Below, piece by piece: positions 43,205 through 53,208 of a stretch of 64,000 bases of DNA (positions within the stretch are counted from its first letter, which is position 1; each line of letters begins with the position of its first letter). This DNA is from Scytonematopsis contorta HA4267-MV1 (GTDB taxonomy: Bacteria > Cyanobacteriota > Cyanobacteriia > Cyanobacteriales > Nostocaceae). Location of the stretch: positions 105,663 through 169,662 of the forward strand of contig JAHHIC010000057.1 of NCBI GenBank assembly GCA_019359035.1. Direction: 5' to 3'. The notes below the pieces were generated by a model. It was not told the origin of the DNA. It did not search any database and saw nothing but the letters and a program-made list of their open reading frames with translations. A program made the position numbers and the translations under genes.

Positions 43205-44059
43205 TTATTCAAATACTACTGTTCTGTTCCCATATACTAAAACGCGATTTTGCAAATGCGATCGCACTGCTCTAGCGAGGACAACCCGCTCCAAATCTTT
43301 GCCTTTCCTAATCAAGTCTTCCACTTCGTCACGGTGACTCACCCTCACCACATCTTGCTCAATTATCGGGCCCGCATCCAAGTCGGATGTAACATAATGC
43401 GCTGTCGCACCAATGATTTTTACACCCCGTTCAAAGGCTTTGTGATAAGGGTTTGCACCAACAAATGCAGGTAAAAATGAATGGTGAATATTAATCACTT
43501 GCGGGAACTTGGTGACAAAATTAGCACTCAGCACTTGCATATATTTCGCCAAAATTACTAAATCTATGTTGTTTTGTTGCAGTACTTCCAGTTGTTTTGC
43601 TTCTTGTTCTAGTTTATCTTCTTTCGTTACGGGAATATGATGATACTCAATTCCAAACTGTTCTGCTATTGGTTTTAAATCCGGATGATTGCTTATTATA
43701 ATAGGTATTTCTGCTGCAAATTCTTTCGCTCGATGTCGCCAAATTAAATCGTAAAGGCAATGATTTTGCTTGCTCACCCAAATTGCAATACGCGGTACTG
43801 CATCCGAAAAATGTAACTCCCATTTTGCCCCTAATGGCTGAGCAATTGCATTAAATGCTGGTGCAATTAAATTACGCGGTAGGTTAAACCCTTCTAATTG
43901 CCATTCTAAACGGGTTAAAAACAACCCAGCCGCAAAATCTGTATGCTGGTCTGCATGAATTATGTTACCACCATTGGAGTATATAAAATTGGCTATTTTT
44001 GCCACAAGACCTTTTTGGTCGGGACAAGAAATTAGTAGTGTTGCGGTTGAATTTGTCAT
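43205..44059 (-). CDS. purU: formyltetrahydrofolate deformylase
   Basis: Hydrolyses 10-formyl-THF to formate and THF, balancing one-carbon pools and purine synthesis. 284 residues from ATG 44059 (MTNSTATLLISCPDQKGLVAKIANF); the frame runs to 44140 but those residues are atypical. N-terminal ACT domain (about 1-85), C-terminal formyltransferase fold with INIHHSFLPAFVGANPYHKAFERGVKIIGATAHYVTSDLDAGPI, including the catalytic Asn, His and Asp. Full length, single gene. Confidence 0.94.
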   Translation of the reverse strand: MTNSTATLLISCPDQKGLVAKIANFIYSNGGNIIHADQHTDFAAGLFLTRLEWQLEGFNLPRNLIAPAFNAIAQPLGAKWELHFSDAVPRIAIWVSKQNHCLYDLIWRHRAKEFAAEIPIIISNHPDLKPIAEQFGIEYHHIPVTKEDKLEQEAKQLEVLQQNNIDLVILAKYMQVLSANFVTKFPQVINIHHSFLPAFVGANPYHKAFERGVKIIGATAHYVTSDLDAGPIIEQDVVRVSHRDEVEDLIRKGKDLERVVLARAVRSHLQNRVLVYGNRTVVFE

Positions 44060-44225
44060 ACTTAAACTAGGACTCACGCACCCATTGACAGATTGCTTAA
44101 ATAATAAGTTGAAATAAAGACTCGCTGTTATATCTAGCATTTAAATTTTCAAATGTTTTAAAATCTAAACATTTAAATGCTAAGTAAATTATTCTCGCTT
44201 GTGATTTTCTTGTTCAATCAACCTT

Positions 44226-45038
44226 CTAAGGATTAAGAAATTTACGAATACGACGGGCTATTTCTTGCTTGTTTTCTAAACCTGAATTAAAGTTATCTGT
44301 TATAGATAAACGTTCTCCGTTACTCATCAAAATGTTGACTCGATAACAATTGTCAACTTCTTCGACTCGAACTTGTGTGATTTGTTGTAATTGATGTTGG
44401 GTGACTGTTACTTCTTTTTTTGATAATCCCTTTCGCTGAATGATAAAACTGCTTAAATTTTTATCGAATGTATATATATAGTAAGCGCTTTTTCTCAACA
44501 CGAAAATACAAAATAGCAGACAATAAGCTGCTGTGATGCTGGTTAAAAACCCTATTAGCATTTTAGTAATGAGTGACCATTCATGTTGCTGAACTTGTAA
44601 AGATTTCTGTTCAGGGTTTTTAACAAAATTATTGATTTCAAATACCAGTTCTCGTATTTTTTTGCTATCATCGCTTTTTGAAAGACTGAGGGGTATTTCA
44701 CCGTTACTGGTTAAGATTATACTAAAATAATTGTTGCTAGTTATACCTTTGTCGCTATTTGTGGATTCTGATACTGCTACTTTCGCTCCCTGTAATTCTT
44801 TAAGGGGAATTTCTTGTGATTCAGACCAGACTAAGCTTGCTTTTGTCAACTTACAATTACCGTTTGTTGATTCAAGCCGATTACAAGTTAAGCTGCTAGT
44901 ATATGGTCGGAAAAAACTATTGAGTGCAAAATAAAAGCTGGTAATTCCAACACTACCCATGACGACAAAACAAATTAATGCTGATACAGATATCCTTTGG
45001 AATTTCAATCTGTTTGCTGTTTGTTCTACAACTTGCAT
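44226..45038 (-). CDS. two-helix membrane protein, unknown family
   Basis: 270 residues. First helix ISVSALICFVVMGSVGITSFYFAL (about 17-40), an extracytoplasmic segment of about 120 residues with two Cys (LTCNRLESTNGNC) that may be disulphide-linked, second helix LIGFLTSITAAYCLLFCIFVL (about 163-183), then a beta-rich C-terminal domain (YIYTFDKNLSSFIIQRKGL...VEEVDNCYRVNILMSNGERL) of PH-like outline. Resembles cyanobacterial proteins that combine two helices with a PH-like domain; function unknown. Single minus-strand gene. Confidence 0.68.
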   Translation of the reverse strand: MQVVEQTANRLKFQRISVSALICFVVMGSVGITSFYFALNSFFRPYTSSLTCNRLESTNGNCKLTKASLVWSESQEIPLKELQGAKVAVSESTNSDKGITSNNYFSIILTSNGEIPLSLSKSDDSKKIRELVFEINNFVKNPEQKSLQVQQHEWSLITKMLIGFLTSITAAYCLLFCIFVLRKSAYYIYTFDKNLSSFIIQRKGLSKKEVTVTQHQLQQITQVRVEEVDNCYRVNILMSNGERLSITDNFNSGLENKQEIARRIRKFLNP

Positions 45039-45291
45039 TAATACCTCGTCATTAAATACAGGCTATTCGATAAAGTACTTTAACTGTTATACATTATTGA
45101 GGACAAGTGTGTATTGATACCTTATTTAACTTTGCTATAAAAGTAAATAGTAGTGTTTTGCTACCTGATTTAGATTTAGAATTAATTGCTCTGTATTCAC
45201 GCATAGCTGACTAATATGATGCTGTATTAGAGTATAGCCAGATTATTGCTGAATATACGCAAGAGTAACCCGTTAATGAGGATATGTATTA

Positions 45292-45315
45292 AGAGACGTT
45301 ACATGTAACGTCTCT
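45292..45315. repeat. perfect 24-base palindrome, copy 1
   Basis: agagacgttaca followed by its exact reverse complement; identical to the palindrome at 48924-48947. Lies 13 bases past the stop of the lipoprotein gene (reading the plus strand towards it) and can form a cruciform or a terminator hairpin. Confidence 0.85.
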
Positions 45316-45328
45316 ACATGATTAGATA

Positions 45329-45967
45329 TTACGAGCTTCTCAATGGTGTGTTTAATTTCAGCTTCACGTTTGTTCCTCTTTTTAATACTACTTCCCCACC
45401 TGGACTAGATAATACGTAAGCTGTAGCAGCAGCTGCACCTGCTGTTCCTCCATGTTTAAAGTTGGCTTTATTGCCCACAAATTTACCTGCTACTGTACCA
45501 CCAAGAATAATTCCTACGTTTTGTAGAAATTTACCTTTGGTTTTGCTTTCTATTTGAGTATTTACTAAGCTTGCATTTATTGGTAGCTTGTTGCCATTTT
45601 TAAGGACAATCTCGTCAAACACCAAATTCATTTTTGCTTTTTTACCTTTAGCTGCTTTGGTGACATTTTCGATATGTCCTTCTATTTTGCTATCTTTGAG
45701 AATAGGATTGTTGCTTCTGACTTTGAGTACAAAGGAGTCATTATTACGGTTTTTCCCTGTTGTTAACTCTTGTTGAAGATTTGTATCAAAGTTTATACCT
45801 GATGCAACAAGTGCTTGAGATGTTTGGGAATTACTGGAGGTATTATTCGATGCAAGTTTAGTATTTGTTCTTGTGTTGTTGTTTATTGCGCTATCTTTAG
45901 GGGAACTACAGCCAATAGGACTAAGTGCTAAAGTTGCTCCTAGGGTAAAAACTATTAACTTTTTCAT
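45329..45967 (-). CDS. putative lipoprotein
   Basis: 212 residues. Signal peptide with lipobox-like LSPIGC (MKKLIVFTLGATLALSPIGC), an N/S/T-rich linker, then a mixed domain with LKVRSNNPILKDSKIEGHIENV and NKLPINASLVNTQIESK, a glycine-rich hydrophobic stretch (VGIILGGTVAGKFVG, GTAGAAAATAYVLSSPGGEVVL) and a closing RGTNVKLKLNTPL. The Gly-rich helices resemble glycine-zipper proteins. Exported and lipid-anchored; function unknown. Confidence 0.72.
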   Translation of the reverse strand: MKKLIVFTLGATLALSPIGCSSPKDSAINNNTRTNTKLASNNTSSNSQTSQALVASGINFDTNLQQELTTGKNRNNDSFVLKVRSNNPILKDSKIEGHIENVTKAAKGKKAKMNLVFDEIVLKNGNKLPINASLVNTQIESKTKGKFLQNVGIILGGTVAGKFVGNKANFKHGGTAGAAAATAYVLSSPGGEVVLKRGTNVKLKLNTPLRSS

Positions 45968-46157
45968 GATTTATTACCAGAGTATTCTCTGAATTGAATA
46001 GAGGTTAATTGATACTTTATATTTATATATATGTGTGGTATCGAAAATATTCTAAAAATTTAATTATTCTCCGTAGTTTTAATAATAATTATTGAACTAT
46101 ATGTATTCATGTAAAATAAATTGTAATAATATTCATTAACTTGATTTTTTACTTGGT

Positions 46158-47129
46158 TTATTTATAGATATATTTGATACCGTAAAAACGTTCTACTGTT
46201 GCGAGTAATTTTTCTTGTACTGCTGTAATATGGGGTTCTGGCTGTTTTCCTAGAAATGCTATTAAACAGTCAACTGTGGAATCTCGGTTAGGTAACTGAT
46301 GTAATTGTTGTAATCGTGAACATAGTTTTCGCATGAATTTACAATCAGTAGTAGATAGTTCCAGGGACGATAAATGTTCTATGCTGACGATATATTCTCC
46401 ATCCCAGGTTTTTATTGTGCAGGAATATTCACCAATTTTTGTGACGATACCCCAACAACCACTTTTACCTCTTAGTTCTGGGTTGTCTTTGGGAATTAAA
46501 ATACAGACTTCTCCTAAGCGATAAGGGTTTGGTGTTTTGGGTCGTTCTCGTATTTGCTCTACGACATCTTTTACTATTCGACCCGATGGTAGCTTTCCTC
46601 CTGCTGCTTCGACTGCTTTTTGCCAATAAAAGCGTTGTTCTTCCGGTTCAAAGGAGACTAGGGGACGGACTTGTCGTTCGGTTGTTGGGAGTATTATTTC
46701 ACAATTGCTGACTATTTCTGGGGAAATTGATGTTTGATAAGTATTTGTGGATATTTGGTTATGATGTTGGGAAGCATTTTGGGATATTTCTCCGGGAATT
46801 AAAACTTGTGTATTAATTCCGGACATTAAATTTTCTACTACTTCGGCACCTGCTATCAGGTAGTTTGCATGACGATGGGTGAAACCAAACCTGTCTTTGC
46901 AGTATTCTTCAAAGCTTTTGTGGGTTGAACGGTAGAGTCTTCTGTTCCTTAATTCCCGTAAAGCCCAACCCGCTTCGTAAAACGCTCGCTCAATTTGCCT
47001 CTCTAAGGAAATGCGATCGCGTTGTTCGTCGTAGGAAAGTTCTTCGCCAAATATATCAGAATTGGGTGTATTACCATCCTCCAAAACCCAATAATCGATT
47101 GCGTCGATTCCATCACTAAGACTGGACAT
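46158..47129 (-). CDS. DNA-binding/ParB-like protein of mobile-element type (candidate)
   Basis: 323 residues. The N-terminal helix bundle AFYEAGWALRELRNRRLYRSTHKSFEEYCKDRFGFTHRHANYLI (given in pieces: GWALRELRNRRLY, FEEYCKDRFGF, RHANYLIAG) resembles proteins in cyanobacterial plasmids and prophages that I associate with ParB-like or replication-control functions. A middle linker is poorly conserved. The C-terminal part, YRLGEVCILIPKDNPELRG and SCTIKTWDGEYIVSIEHL, is beta-rich. No catalytic site recognised. Function uncertain. Confidence 0.6.
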   Translation of the reverse strand: MSSLSDGIDAIDYWVLEDGNTPNSDIFGEELSYDEQRDRISLERQIERAFYEAGWALRELRNRRLYRSTHKSFEEYCKDRFGFTHRHANYLIAGAEVVENLMSGINTQVLIPGEISQNASQHHNQISTNTYQTSISPEIVSNCEIILPTTERQVRPLVSFEPEEQRFYWQKAVEAAGGKLPSGRIVKDVVEQIRERPKTPNPYRLGEVCILIPKDNPELRGKSGCWGIVTKIGEYSCTIKTWDGEYIVSIEHLSSLELSTTDCKFMRKLCSRLQQLHQLPNRDSTVDCLIAFLGKQPEPHITAVQEKLLATVERFYGIKYIYK

Positions 47130-47351
47130 CGTTTTTGCATCCTATTTTGTTGAGAACATCAGAACTATATAATTTGGTGTGGTGATGCTATAAGACATAT
47201 TATATGATGACCACATCAGGCGATTAGAAATCGCGGTTACACAAGGAAAACCCACCTTCGTGGGTTAAATTAATGAGTTATTGGTCATGGTTTGGCTTCG
47301 TTCTTTTGTTTGTCTTGTGTTATTTTACCTAGTAAAGTACAAGTAAAATAC

Positions 47352-48250
47352 ATGACAACTGTAATCTTTGTACATGGTACAGGTGTACGAAAACTTACTT
47401 ATGAAGAAACTTTTGAAATTATTAAAGAAAAAATTAAAGTTGAATACAAGCGGCCCGATGTTACTGTTGAATCTTGTCTTTGGGGTGATGAATTCGGAGC
47501 TACTTTAGCTTAACCAGTAAGAAGCCCCACACCATACACTTTGTGTTTGGGCAGGACATGGGATTATAACGTCAGAGCGCGAACGCAAATTGTTTTGTGC
47601 TGATATGACAAAGCAAAATTGGCAGAATATAGTTGTATATTCAAGCTTTAAATGCGAAAAAACGTCTCTTTAGAGAAGAACATCCTGATGTTGCTACTAG
47701 CCTTAACAACCTGGCTTTTCTTCACAAATCTCAAGGAAGATATAGCGAAGCCGAACCCTTGTTCCTCCGAGCTTTGGAAATGAGAAAACGCTTTTTGGGA
47801 GAACAACACCCAGATGTCCCTTCTAGCCTCAATAGCCTCGCAGTACTTTACAAATCTCAAGGACGCTATAGTGAAGCCGAACCCTTGTATATCCAAGCTT
47901 TGGATATGAGAAAACGTCTCTTGGGAGAACAACACCCAGATTTCGCTTCTAGCCTCAATAACCTCGCAGTACTTTACAAATCTCAAGGACGCTATAACGA
48001 AGCCGAACCTTTGTATATCCAAGCTTTGGACATGAGAAAACGTCTTTTGGGAGAGCAACACCCGGATGTCGCTTCTAGCCTCAATAACCTTGCAGTACTG
48101 TACAAATCTCAGGGACGCTATAAAGAAGCCGAAGCCTTGTATGTCAAAGCTTTGGAACTTTTTGAACAAAAATTAGGCGAAAATCATCCTAATACAGTTA
48201 TTTGTCGTAAAAATCTTGCAGGTCTTCGTTTTGTTGAAGAAATTCATTGA
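47352..48250 (+). pseudogene. decayed alpha/beta-hydrolase-TPR gene
   Basis: Two separate remnants. 47352-47513 encodes 53 residues that start like a full hydrolase (MTTVIFVHGTGVRKLTYEET, Gly-rich oxyanion segment) and stop at once. After about 120 non-coding bases, 47633-48250 encodes only TPRs: a partial unit, then units of 42 residues of the form LGEQHPDVASSLNNLAVLYKSQ, and the cap LGENHPNTVICRKNLAGLR. There is no ATG before the TPR part; an in-frame stop (tag, 47630-47632) precedes it. Cap and repeats match the NB-ARC gene at 26483. Best read as an internal deletion of a large hydrolase/NB-ARC/TPR gene. Confidence 0.72.
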
Positions 48251-48378
48251 TTTCCAAAATTGATGAAACGCAATGCCTTTTAGCTTTTTATTCATACATG
48301 CTGCTTATAAATTTAAATCTTTCCTGAAAAGCTTGAAAACCCTTTGTATTAGCTTCTATCAAAGGTATCTCTATAAGT

Positions 48379-48909
48379 ATGCACATGAGGAAAGAAATCA
48401 CAATTATACTTATGCTTGCAGCTACAGGTTGCTCACAACCCAAAGTAGAAAGCACCGCTCCGATACATACAACTACTACTGCTCAATCTGCTCAATCCAC
48501 CTCAACTCCCGAAACTCCACGAAGTAATGATACTCAGCTTGAGTCAACCGAAGTAAAACCTACCTCATCGGTTGTAAGTTCTCCAAATTTACAAAAGTCA
48601 AGCTCTGTTTCAGCTAAGCAAGCAACTTTGACTTCTACTAAAGCAACTTCTCGCATTAATATTCGTGATGCTGCTTCTACTAGTGCAAAGGCTAAAAATT
48701 ACGGTTTTGCGGGTGACCCAGTTAAAATCCTTGGTGAAAAACAGGACGATAAGGGAAAAACCTGGTATCAAGTTAAATCAGTCAAGTCTGGTGCTGAGGG
48801 TTGGGTGAGCGGTAATTTTGTTAAGTTAAATAAAAATGATATTTTTAATTCTGCCCCAATCATTGAATCTCCGTCATCTGGAAACACAAATAATAAACCT
48901 GTTAGATAA
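48379..48909 (+). CDS. SH3-domain lipoprotein
   Basis: 176 residues (possible second start MRKEITI at 48385). Signal with lipobox LAATGC, then an S/T/P-rich linker of about 80 residues, then a bacterial SH3 domain (INIRDAASTSAKAKNYGFAG...KTWYQVKSVKSGAEGWVSGNFVKL) and a short tail. Exported, lipid-anchored, likely cell-wall-binding. Single plus-strand gene followed by a palindrome terminator. Confidence 0.82.
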   Translation: MHMRKEITIILMLAATGCSQPKVESTAPIHTTTTAQSAQSTSTPETPRSNDTQLESTEVKPTSSVVSSPNLQKSSSVSAKQATLTSTKATSRINIRDAASTSAKAKNYGFAGDPVKILGEKQDDKGKTWYQVKSVKSGAEGWVSGNFVKLNKNDIFNSAPIIESPSSGNTNNKPVR

Positions 48910-48923
48910 ATCTATAGAACTGT

Positions 48924-48947
48924 AGAGACGTTACATGTAACGTCTCT
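48924..48947. repeat. perfect 24-base palindrome, copy 2
   Basis: Exact copy of the palindrome at 45292-45315 (agagacgttaca plus reverse complement), 15 bases after the SH3 lipoprotein stop, followed by atttct. Likely works as a terminator hairpin. Confidence 0.85.
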
Positions 48948-49007
48948 ATTTCTAAATTTCCCGACAATTGTATTGTAATATCTAAAAAGTGTGATGTCGG
49001 GGTGCTT

Positions 49008-50393
49008 ATGGGTTTAATATGGTTGCCACAATTAGGAATTACCATTAGTAGTGTGGTATTTTTTACAGCAAGCCAAGCCTTAGCACAAATTGTTCCAGAC
49101 ACTACATTGCTTAACAATTCTACCGTTCGAGAGCAAGGAAATACTAGATTTATTGAAGGTGGAACACAATCTGGTAGCAATTTATTCCACAGTTTTCAAG
49201 AATTTTCTGTTCCAAATAACAGTACAGCTTTTTTTAATAATTCTTCAGATATTCAGAATATTTTGACAAGAGTTACAGGAGGGTCAGCGTCTAAGATTGA
49301 TGGCTTGATTCGTTCCAATCGTTCTGAGGCAAACTTGTTTTTAATTAATCCCAATGGGATTATATTTGGTTCAAATGCACAATTAGATGTGCGGGGTTCT
49401 TTTTTGGGAACAACGGCAAATGGTGTACAGTTTGGAAATCAAGGAATCTTTAGTGCTACAAACCCCCAAGCACCACCTTTACTAACTATTAATCCTTCAG
49501 CATTGCTTTTTAGCCAAATTACACCTACTGCTAAGATTGAAAACAACTCAGTTGCAGCGGTAGGGAAAGACCCTGCTGGTTTCAATGCTTTTGGTTTACG
49601 AGTTCCAGATGGAAAGAGCTTGCTGCTAGTGGGTGGTAACATTACCATGAATCGAGGACGATTAAATGCTTATGGTGGGAGAATTGAGTTGGGAGGATTA
49701 GCTGCTCCTGGGAACATACAGCTTCTGGTAGATAGTAATAATTTAAGTTTAAACTTTCCTAAAAACCTCCCACTGGCAGATGTGCGTCTCAGTAATAATG
49801 CAGGGGTATATGTAGATGCTGCTGGTGGGAATATTGCTATCAATGCTCGTAATTTAGATATTTTATCAGGAAGTAGACTTTCTGCTGGTGGAAGTAGCCT
49901 TTCTGCTGGTAGAAGTAGGTTTTCTGCTGGTATTGAAAGAAGTTTCGGAACAAATGATGCTCTTGCAGGTAGTATTACGATTAATGCCGCAACGATTCTA
50001 ATTGACACATCCATTGACCCCATTCAAGGATTATTCCCTTTAACTACAAATATTATCGATGTTAACCGTTTAGTAGACGATAACATTTGCTTTACGATAG
50101 CCAAAAGTAGTTTTACAAATACTATAGGTGGAGGTGTACCACCTTCACCAAGTGATAAACTCAGCACTGATGTCATTTGGGAAGATTGGCAATTGTCAGA
50201 AATAGCTAGGGAAGAGGGTAGAGACAGAAAACAAAGGGGTAATATTTTCTCTGTTTCTCCCCCTCCCCTTGTAGAAGCTCAAGGATGGATAAAAAATGTT
50301 AAAGGTCAAATAGAGCTTGTGGCTTATAAACCCAATCTAGGAGTCCCTAGCTTTAATAATTTATCTAATAGATGTCATCCTGTAAACCCATAG
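49008..50393 (+). CDS. haemagglutinin-type (TpsA-like) secreted protein, short
   Basis: About 461 residues with N-terminal signal (LGITISSVVFFTASQALAQ) and the two-partner-secretion domain: VREQGNTRFIEGG, LFHSFQEFSVPNNSTAFF, ILTRVTGG, LFLINPNGIIFGSNAQLDVRG. A short beta-helix follows, then a cyanobacterial C-terminus with Cys in DDNICFTIAKS and NRCHPV. Full TpsA relatives are usually much longer, so the central repeat region is reduced. A TpsB transporter is not in the window. Sixteen bases later the CHAT gene starts, a pairing often seen in cyanobacteria. GTG 49002 is an alternative start. Confidence 0.85.
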   Translation: MGLIWLPQLGITISSVVFFTASQALAQIVPDTTLLNNSTVREQGNTRFIEGGTQSGSNLFHSFQEFSVPNNSTAFFNNSSDIQNILTRVTGGSASKIDGLIRSNRSEANLFLINPNGIIFGSNAQLDVRGSFLGTTANGVQFGNQGIFSATNPQAPPLLTINPSALLFSQITPTAKIENNSVAAVGKDPAGFNAFGLRVPDGKSLLLVGGNITMNRGRLNAYGGRIELGGLAAPGNIQLLVDSNNLSLNFPKNLPLADVRLSNNAGVYVDAAGGNIAINARNLDILSGSRLSAGGSSLSAGRSRFSAGIERSFGTNDALAGSITINAATILIDTSIDPIQGLFPLTTNIIDVNRLVDDNICFTIAKSSFTNTIGGGVPPSPSDKLSTDVIWEDWQLSEIAREEGRDRKQRGNIFSVSPPPLVEAQGWIKNVKGQIELVAYKPNLGVPSFNNLSNRCHPVNP

Positions 50394-50409
50394 CGAGCTA
50401 AAGATAAAT

Positions 50410-53184
50410 ATGCCAAAAAAACAGCTTCGTTTTACAATCAAAAATTTGCTATTTTTGAAATCAATAAATTATTTTTTAATACTAATATCTATATTAATTT
50501 GCACGCTAATTACTTTTTTAATTCCTGTTCATTCTATACCTTCCTCAAACATATTTAATATTAAAGACTCCGAAATCCCTTGGAATGAAAAACAATTATT
50601 TCACGCTGCTACAGATACAGAAACACCCCTCAAACAAGGAAAAATCTTATATCAATCAGGACGTTTTTACCAAGCAGCGCAAATCTTTCAACAAGCAGCA
50701 AAAACATATGAATTGCAACAAGACGAACTTAATCAAGCCTTAGCATTAAATTATCTCTCGCTATCCTTACAGAAAATGGGTCAATGGGAGAAAGCCACAA
50801 CAGCCATTACAACTAGTCTAAGTTTACTAAACAAATTTAAAATTAATACTAGTAATAAAAAGCATCTTTTAGCTCTTGTTTTGAATACCCAAGGGTCTTT
50901 ACAATTATCTCAAGGACAAGCTGAAAATGCTTTACAGTCATGGAAACAAGTAACTGAAATATACACAGATATTGATAATAAAGCCGGATATATAGGTGGT
51001 TTAATTAACCAAGCAACAGCATATCAATATTTAGGACTTTACCGTAGCACTAACAAAATATATCAGGAAATACAAGAAAATTTAGAAAAACAGCCAAATT
51101 CTGATATTAAAATAGCAGGATTACGAAATGTCGGAAATATTTTATTAAATAGTGGTAGATTAGATGAATCAGAAAAAGTTTTACTTCAAAGTTTATATGT
51201 CGCAAAAAGAATACAAAATTCTCAAGAAGAAAGTGCTATTTTACTGAGTTTAGGTAATTTAAATTCTTCTTTTGGTAAACGCGAATTACGAAAAGCAAGT
51301 ACCAGCGATGATAATCCTTTTATATCACGTTGTAAATATCAAACAATATCTGATACAAAAGTTGTAAATGCATACCGACAAGCGATTGACTTCTATACTC
51401 AAAGCATCAATAAATCTCCCTTAACAATTACTAAAGTTCAAGCACAAATTAATCGTCTAAACATATTACATTCCCTACAGCAACAACCAAGAGCCAAAGA
51501 ATTACAAACTATAAATTCAGGATTAGCAAATTTGTCTCCCAGTCGTGCATCTGTTTATGCTAGAGTTAACTTTGCTCAGAATTTGCTTTGCCTTGCTCCA
51601 ATTAAAGAGTCGATGAGAATAGAAATCCAAAATCAGGCTTTTCAACAATTGAGTACTGCTATCGAACAAGCAAGAACCATTAAGGATATCCGTGCTGAAT
51701 CTTATGCTTGGGGAAATCTTGGTCAATTATATGAATTTTTACAGCAATACTCTTTAGCTATTAAATATACAAATTATGCTTTAATCCAAGCACAAATAAT
51801 TCAATCTGAAGATATAATTTATCAATGGCAATGGCAATTAGGAAGACTATTTTCATCTCAAGGAAATACAAAAGCTGCTATTGCTACTTACTCCAAAGCA
51901 GTAGAATCTTTAAAATCGATACGTAGTGATTTGGTTTCACTTAACCCTGATATCCAGTTTGATTTTCGGGATGAAGTTGAACCTGTATACCGACAGTATG
52001 CAGCTTTATTGTTACAAACTTCTTCTATTTCTCAACAACAAGGGAAAGTTAATGCGGAAAATTTATTAAAAGCTCGTGATGTGATTGAAGCATTACAAAT
52101 TGCTGAGTTTGATAACTTTTTTCGCGATGATTGTATTACTATTAAGCCAATATTTATTGATAAAATAGTTGATGATACTAAACCAGAGACGGCAATTTTC
52201 TATCCGATTATTTTATCAGATAAGATTGAAACTCTTGTCAAACTACCAAACATTAGTGAATTAAAACGTTACACTACATATCAACAAAAAAATCAAGTAG
52301 AAGAAACTTTAAAAAATCTGCGAATTAAATTAGAAAATTCATACACTTTTCATGACCGTTTGGAACTGTCTAAAAAAGTATATAATTGGATAATTAAACC
52401 TGCTGAACAAGACTTAGAACAAAATAAAGTTAAAAATTTAGTATTTGTTTTAGATGGAGAATTACGAAATATTCCTATGGCTGCTCTTTATGATGGTGAC
52501 ACCAAGAAATATCTTATTGAAAAATATAGTACTGCTCTGTCTTCCGGTTTGCAACTGATAGCACCTCCTATAAAACGAGAGAAATTTACAGTATTAATAG
52601 CAGGATTGACTACAGATTTACCTCATGTGGAAACTGAATTGAAGAAAATTCAGTTGCTTTTCCCTAGTAAACAACTTATCGATGAAAATTTTACTGGTAC
52701 AAATCTTGAAACTCAAGTTACTTCTGCAGAATTTTCTATAGTTCATTTAGCAACTCACGGTAAATTTAGTTCTAATTTTGAAGATACTTTTATCCTTGCT
52801 TGGGATGATAAAATAAACGTCAAACAATTACAAGAAATACTACAAACTAGAGAAGCCGTTGCTAGACGACGGGGTAACCCTGCTCCTCGACCTATTGAAT
52901 TACTCGTATTAAGCGCTTGTGAAACTGCTACCGGAGATAGACGAGCTGCGTTAGGTTTAGCTGGTATTGCTGTGCGTTCTGGAGCACGCAGTACTCTTGC
53001 TTCTTTGTGGCGTATTAATGACAAATCTACTGCTGTGTTGATGGGTAAATTTTATGAGCAATTAAGCAAGAATCCACAAATTAGTAAAGCGGAAGCTCTA
53101 CGTCAAGCTCAATTATATGTTTTGCACTCCCAAGAACATCCAGTATATTGGGCACCTTATGTTTTGGTTGGAAATTGGCTTTGA
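50410..53184 (+). CDS. CHAT-domain protein with TPR repeats
   Basis: 924 residues. Membrane or signal helix near residue 20-40 (INYFLILISILICTLITFLI), TPR region (about 65-520), C-terminal CHAT (caspase HetF associated with TPRs) protease domain with catalytic H783 (VHLATHGKF) and C837 (LVLSACETATGD). Both catalytic residues are present, so an active cysteine protease is likely. Sixteen bases after the haemagglutinin-like gene, hence cotranscribed; by analogy it may process or regulate the secreted partner. Related in domain type to HetF of heterocyst development but not the same architecture. Confidence 0.9.
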   Translation: MPKKQLRFTIKNLLFLKSINYFLILISILICTLITFLIPVHSIPSSNIFNIKDSEIPWNEKQLFHAATDTETPLKQGKILYQSGRFYQAAQIFQQAAKTYELQQDELNQALALNYLSLSLQKMGQWEKATTAITTSLSLLNKFKINTSNKKHLLALVLNTQGSLQLSQGQAENALQSWKQVTEIYTDIDNKAGYIGGLINQATAYQYLGLYRSTNKIYQEIQENLEKQPNSDIKIAGLRNVGNILLNSGRLDESEKVLLQSLYVAKRIQNSQEESAILLSLGNLNSSFGKRELRKASTSDDNPFISRCKYQTISDTKVVNAYRQAIDFYTQSINKSPLTITKVQAQINRLNILHSLQQQPRAKELQTINSGLANLSPSRASVYARVNFAQNLLCLAPIKESMRIEIQNQAFQQLSTAIEQARTIKDIRAESYAWGNLGQLYEFLQQYSLAIKYTNYALIQAQIIQSEDIIYQWQWQLGRLFSSQGNTKAAIATYSKAVESLKSIRSDLVSLNPDIQFDFRDEVEPVYRQYAALLLQTSSISQQQGKVNAENLLKARDVIEALQIAEFDNFFRDDCITIKPIFIDKIVDDTKPETAIFYPIILSDKIETLVKLPNISELKRYTTYQQKNQVEETLKNLRIKLENSYTFHDRLELSKKVYNWIIKPAEQDLEQNKVKNLVFVLDGELRNIPMAALYDGDTKKYLIEKYSTALSSGLQLIAPPIKREKFTVLIAGLTTDLPHVETELKKIQLLFPSKQLIDENFTGTNLETQVTSAEFSIVHLATHGKFSSNFEDTFILAWDDKINVKQLQEILQTREAVARRRGNPAPRPIELLVLSACETATGDRRAALGLAGIAVRSGARSTLASLWRINDKSTAVLMGKFYEQLSKNPQISKAEALRQAQLYVLHSQEHPVYWAPYVLVGNWL

Positions 53185-53208
53185 CTTAAGGGAAAAGAAA
53201 ATTCATTG

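Noticed and set aside
47648..48169. 173-codon minus-strand frame
   Set aside because: Exact antisense of the TPR repeats; long antisense frames are a by-product of the repeat composition.
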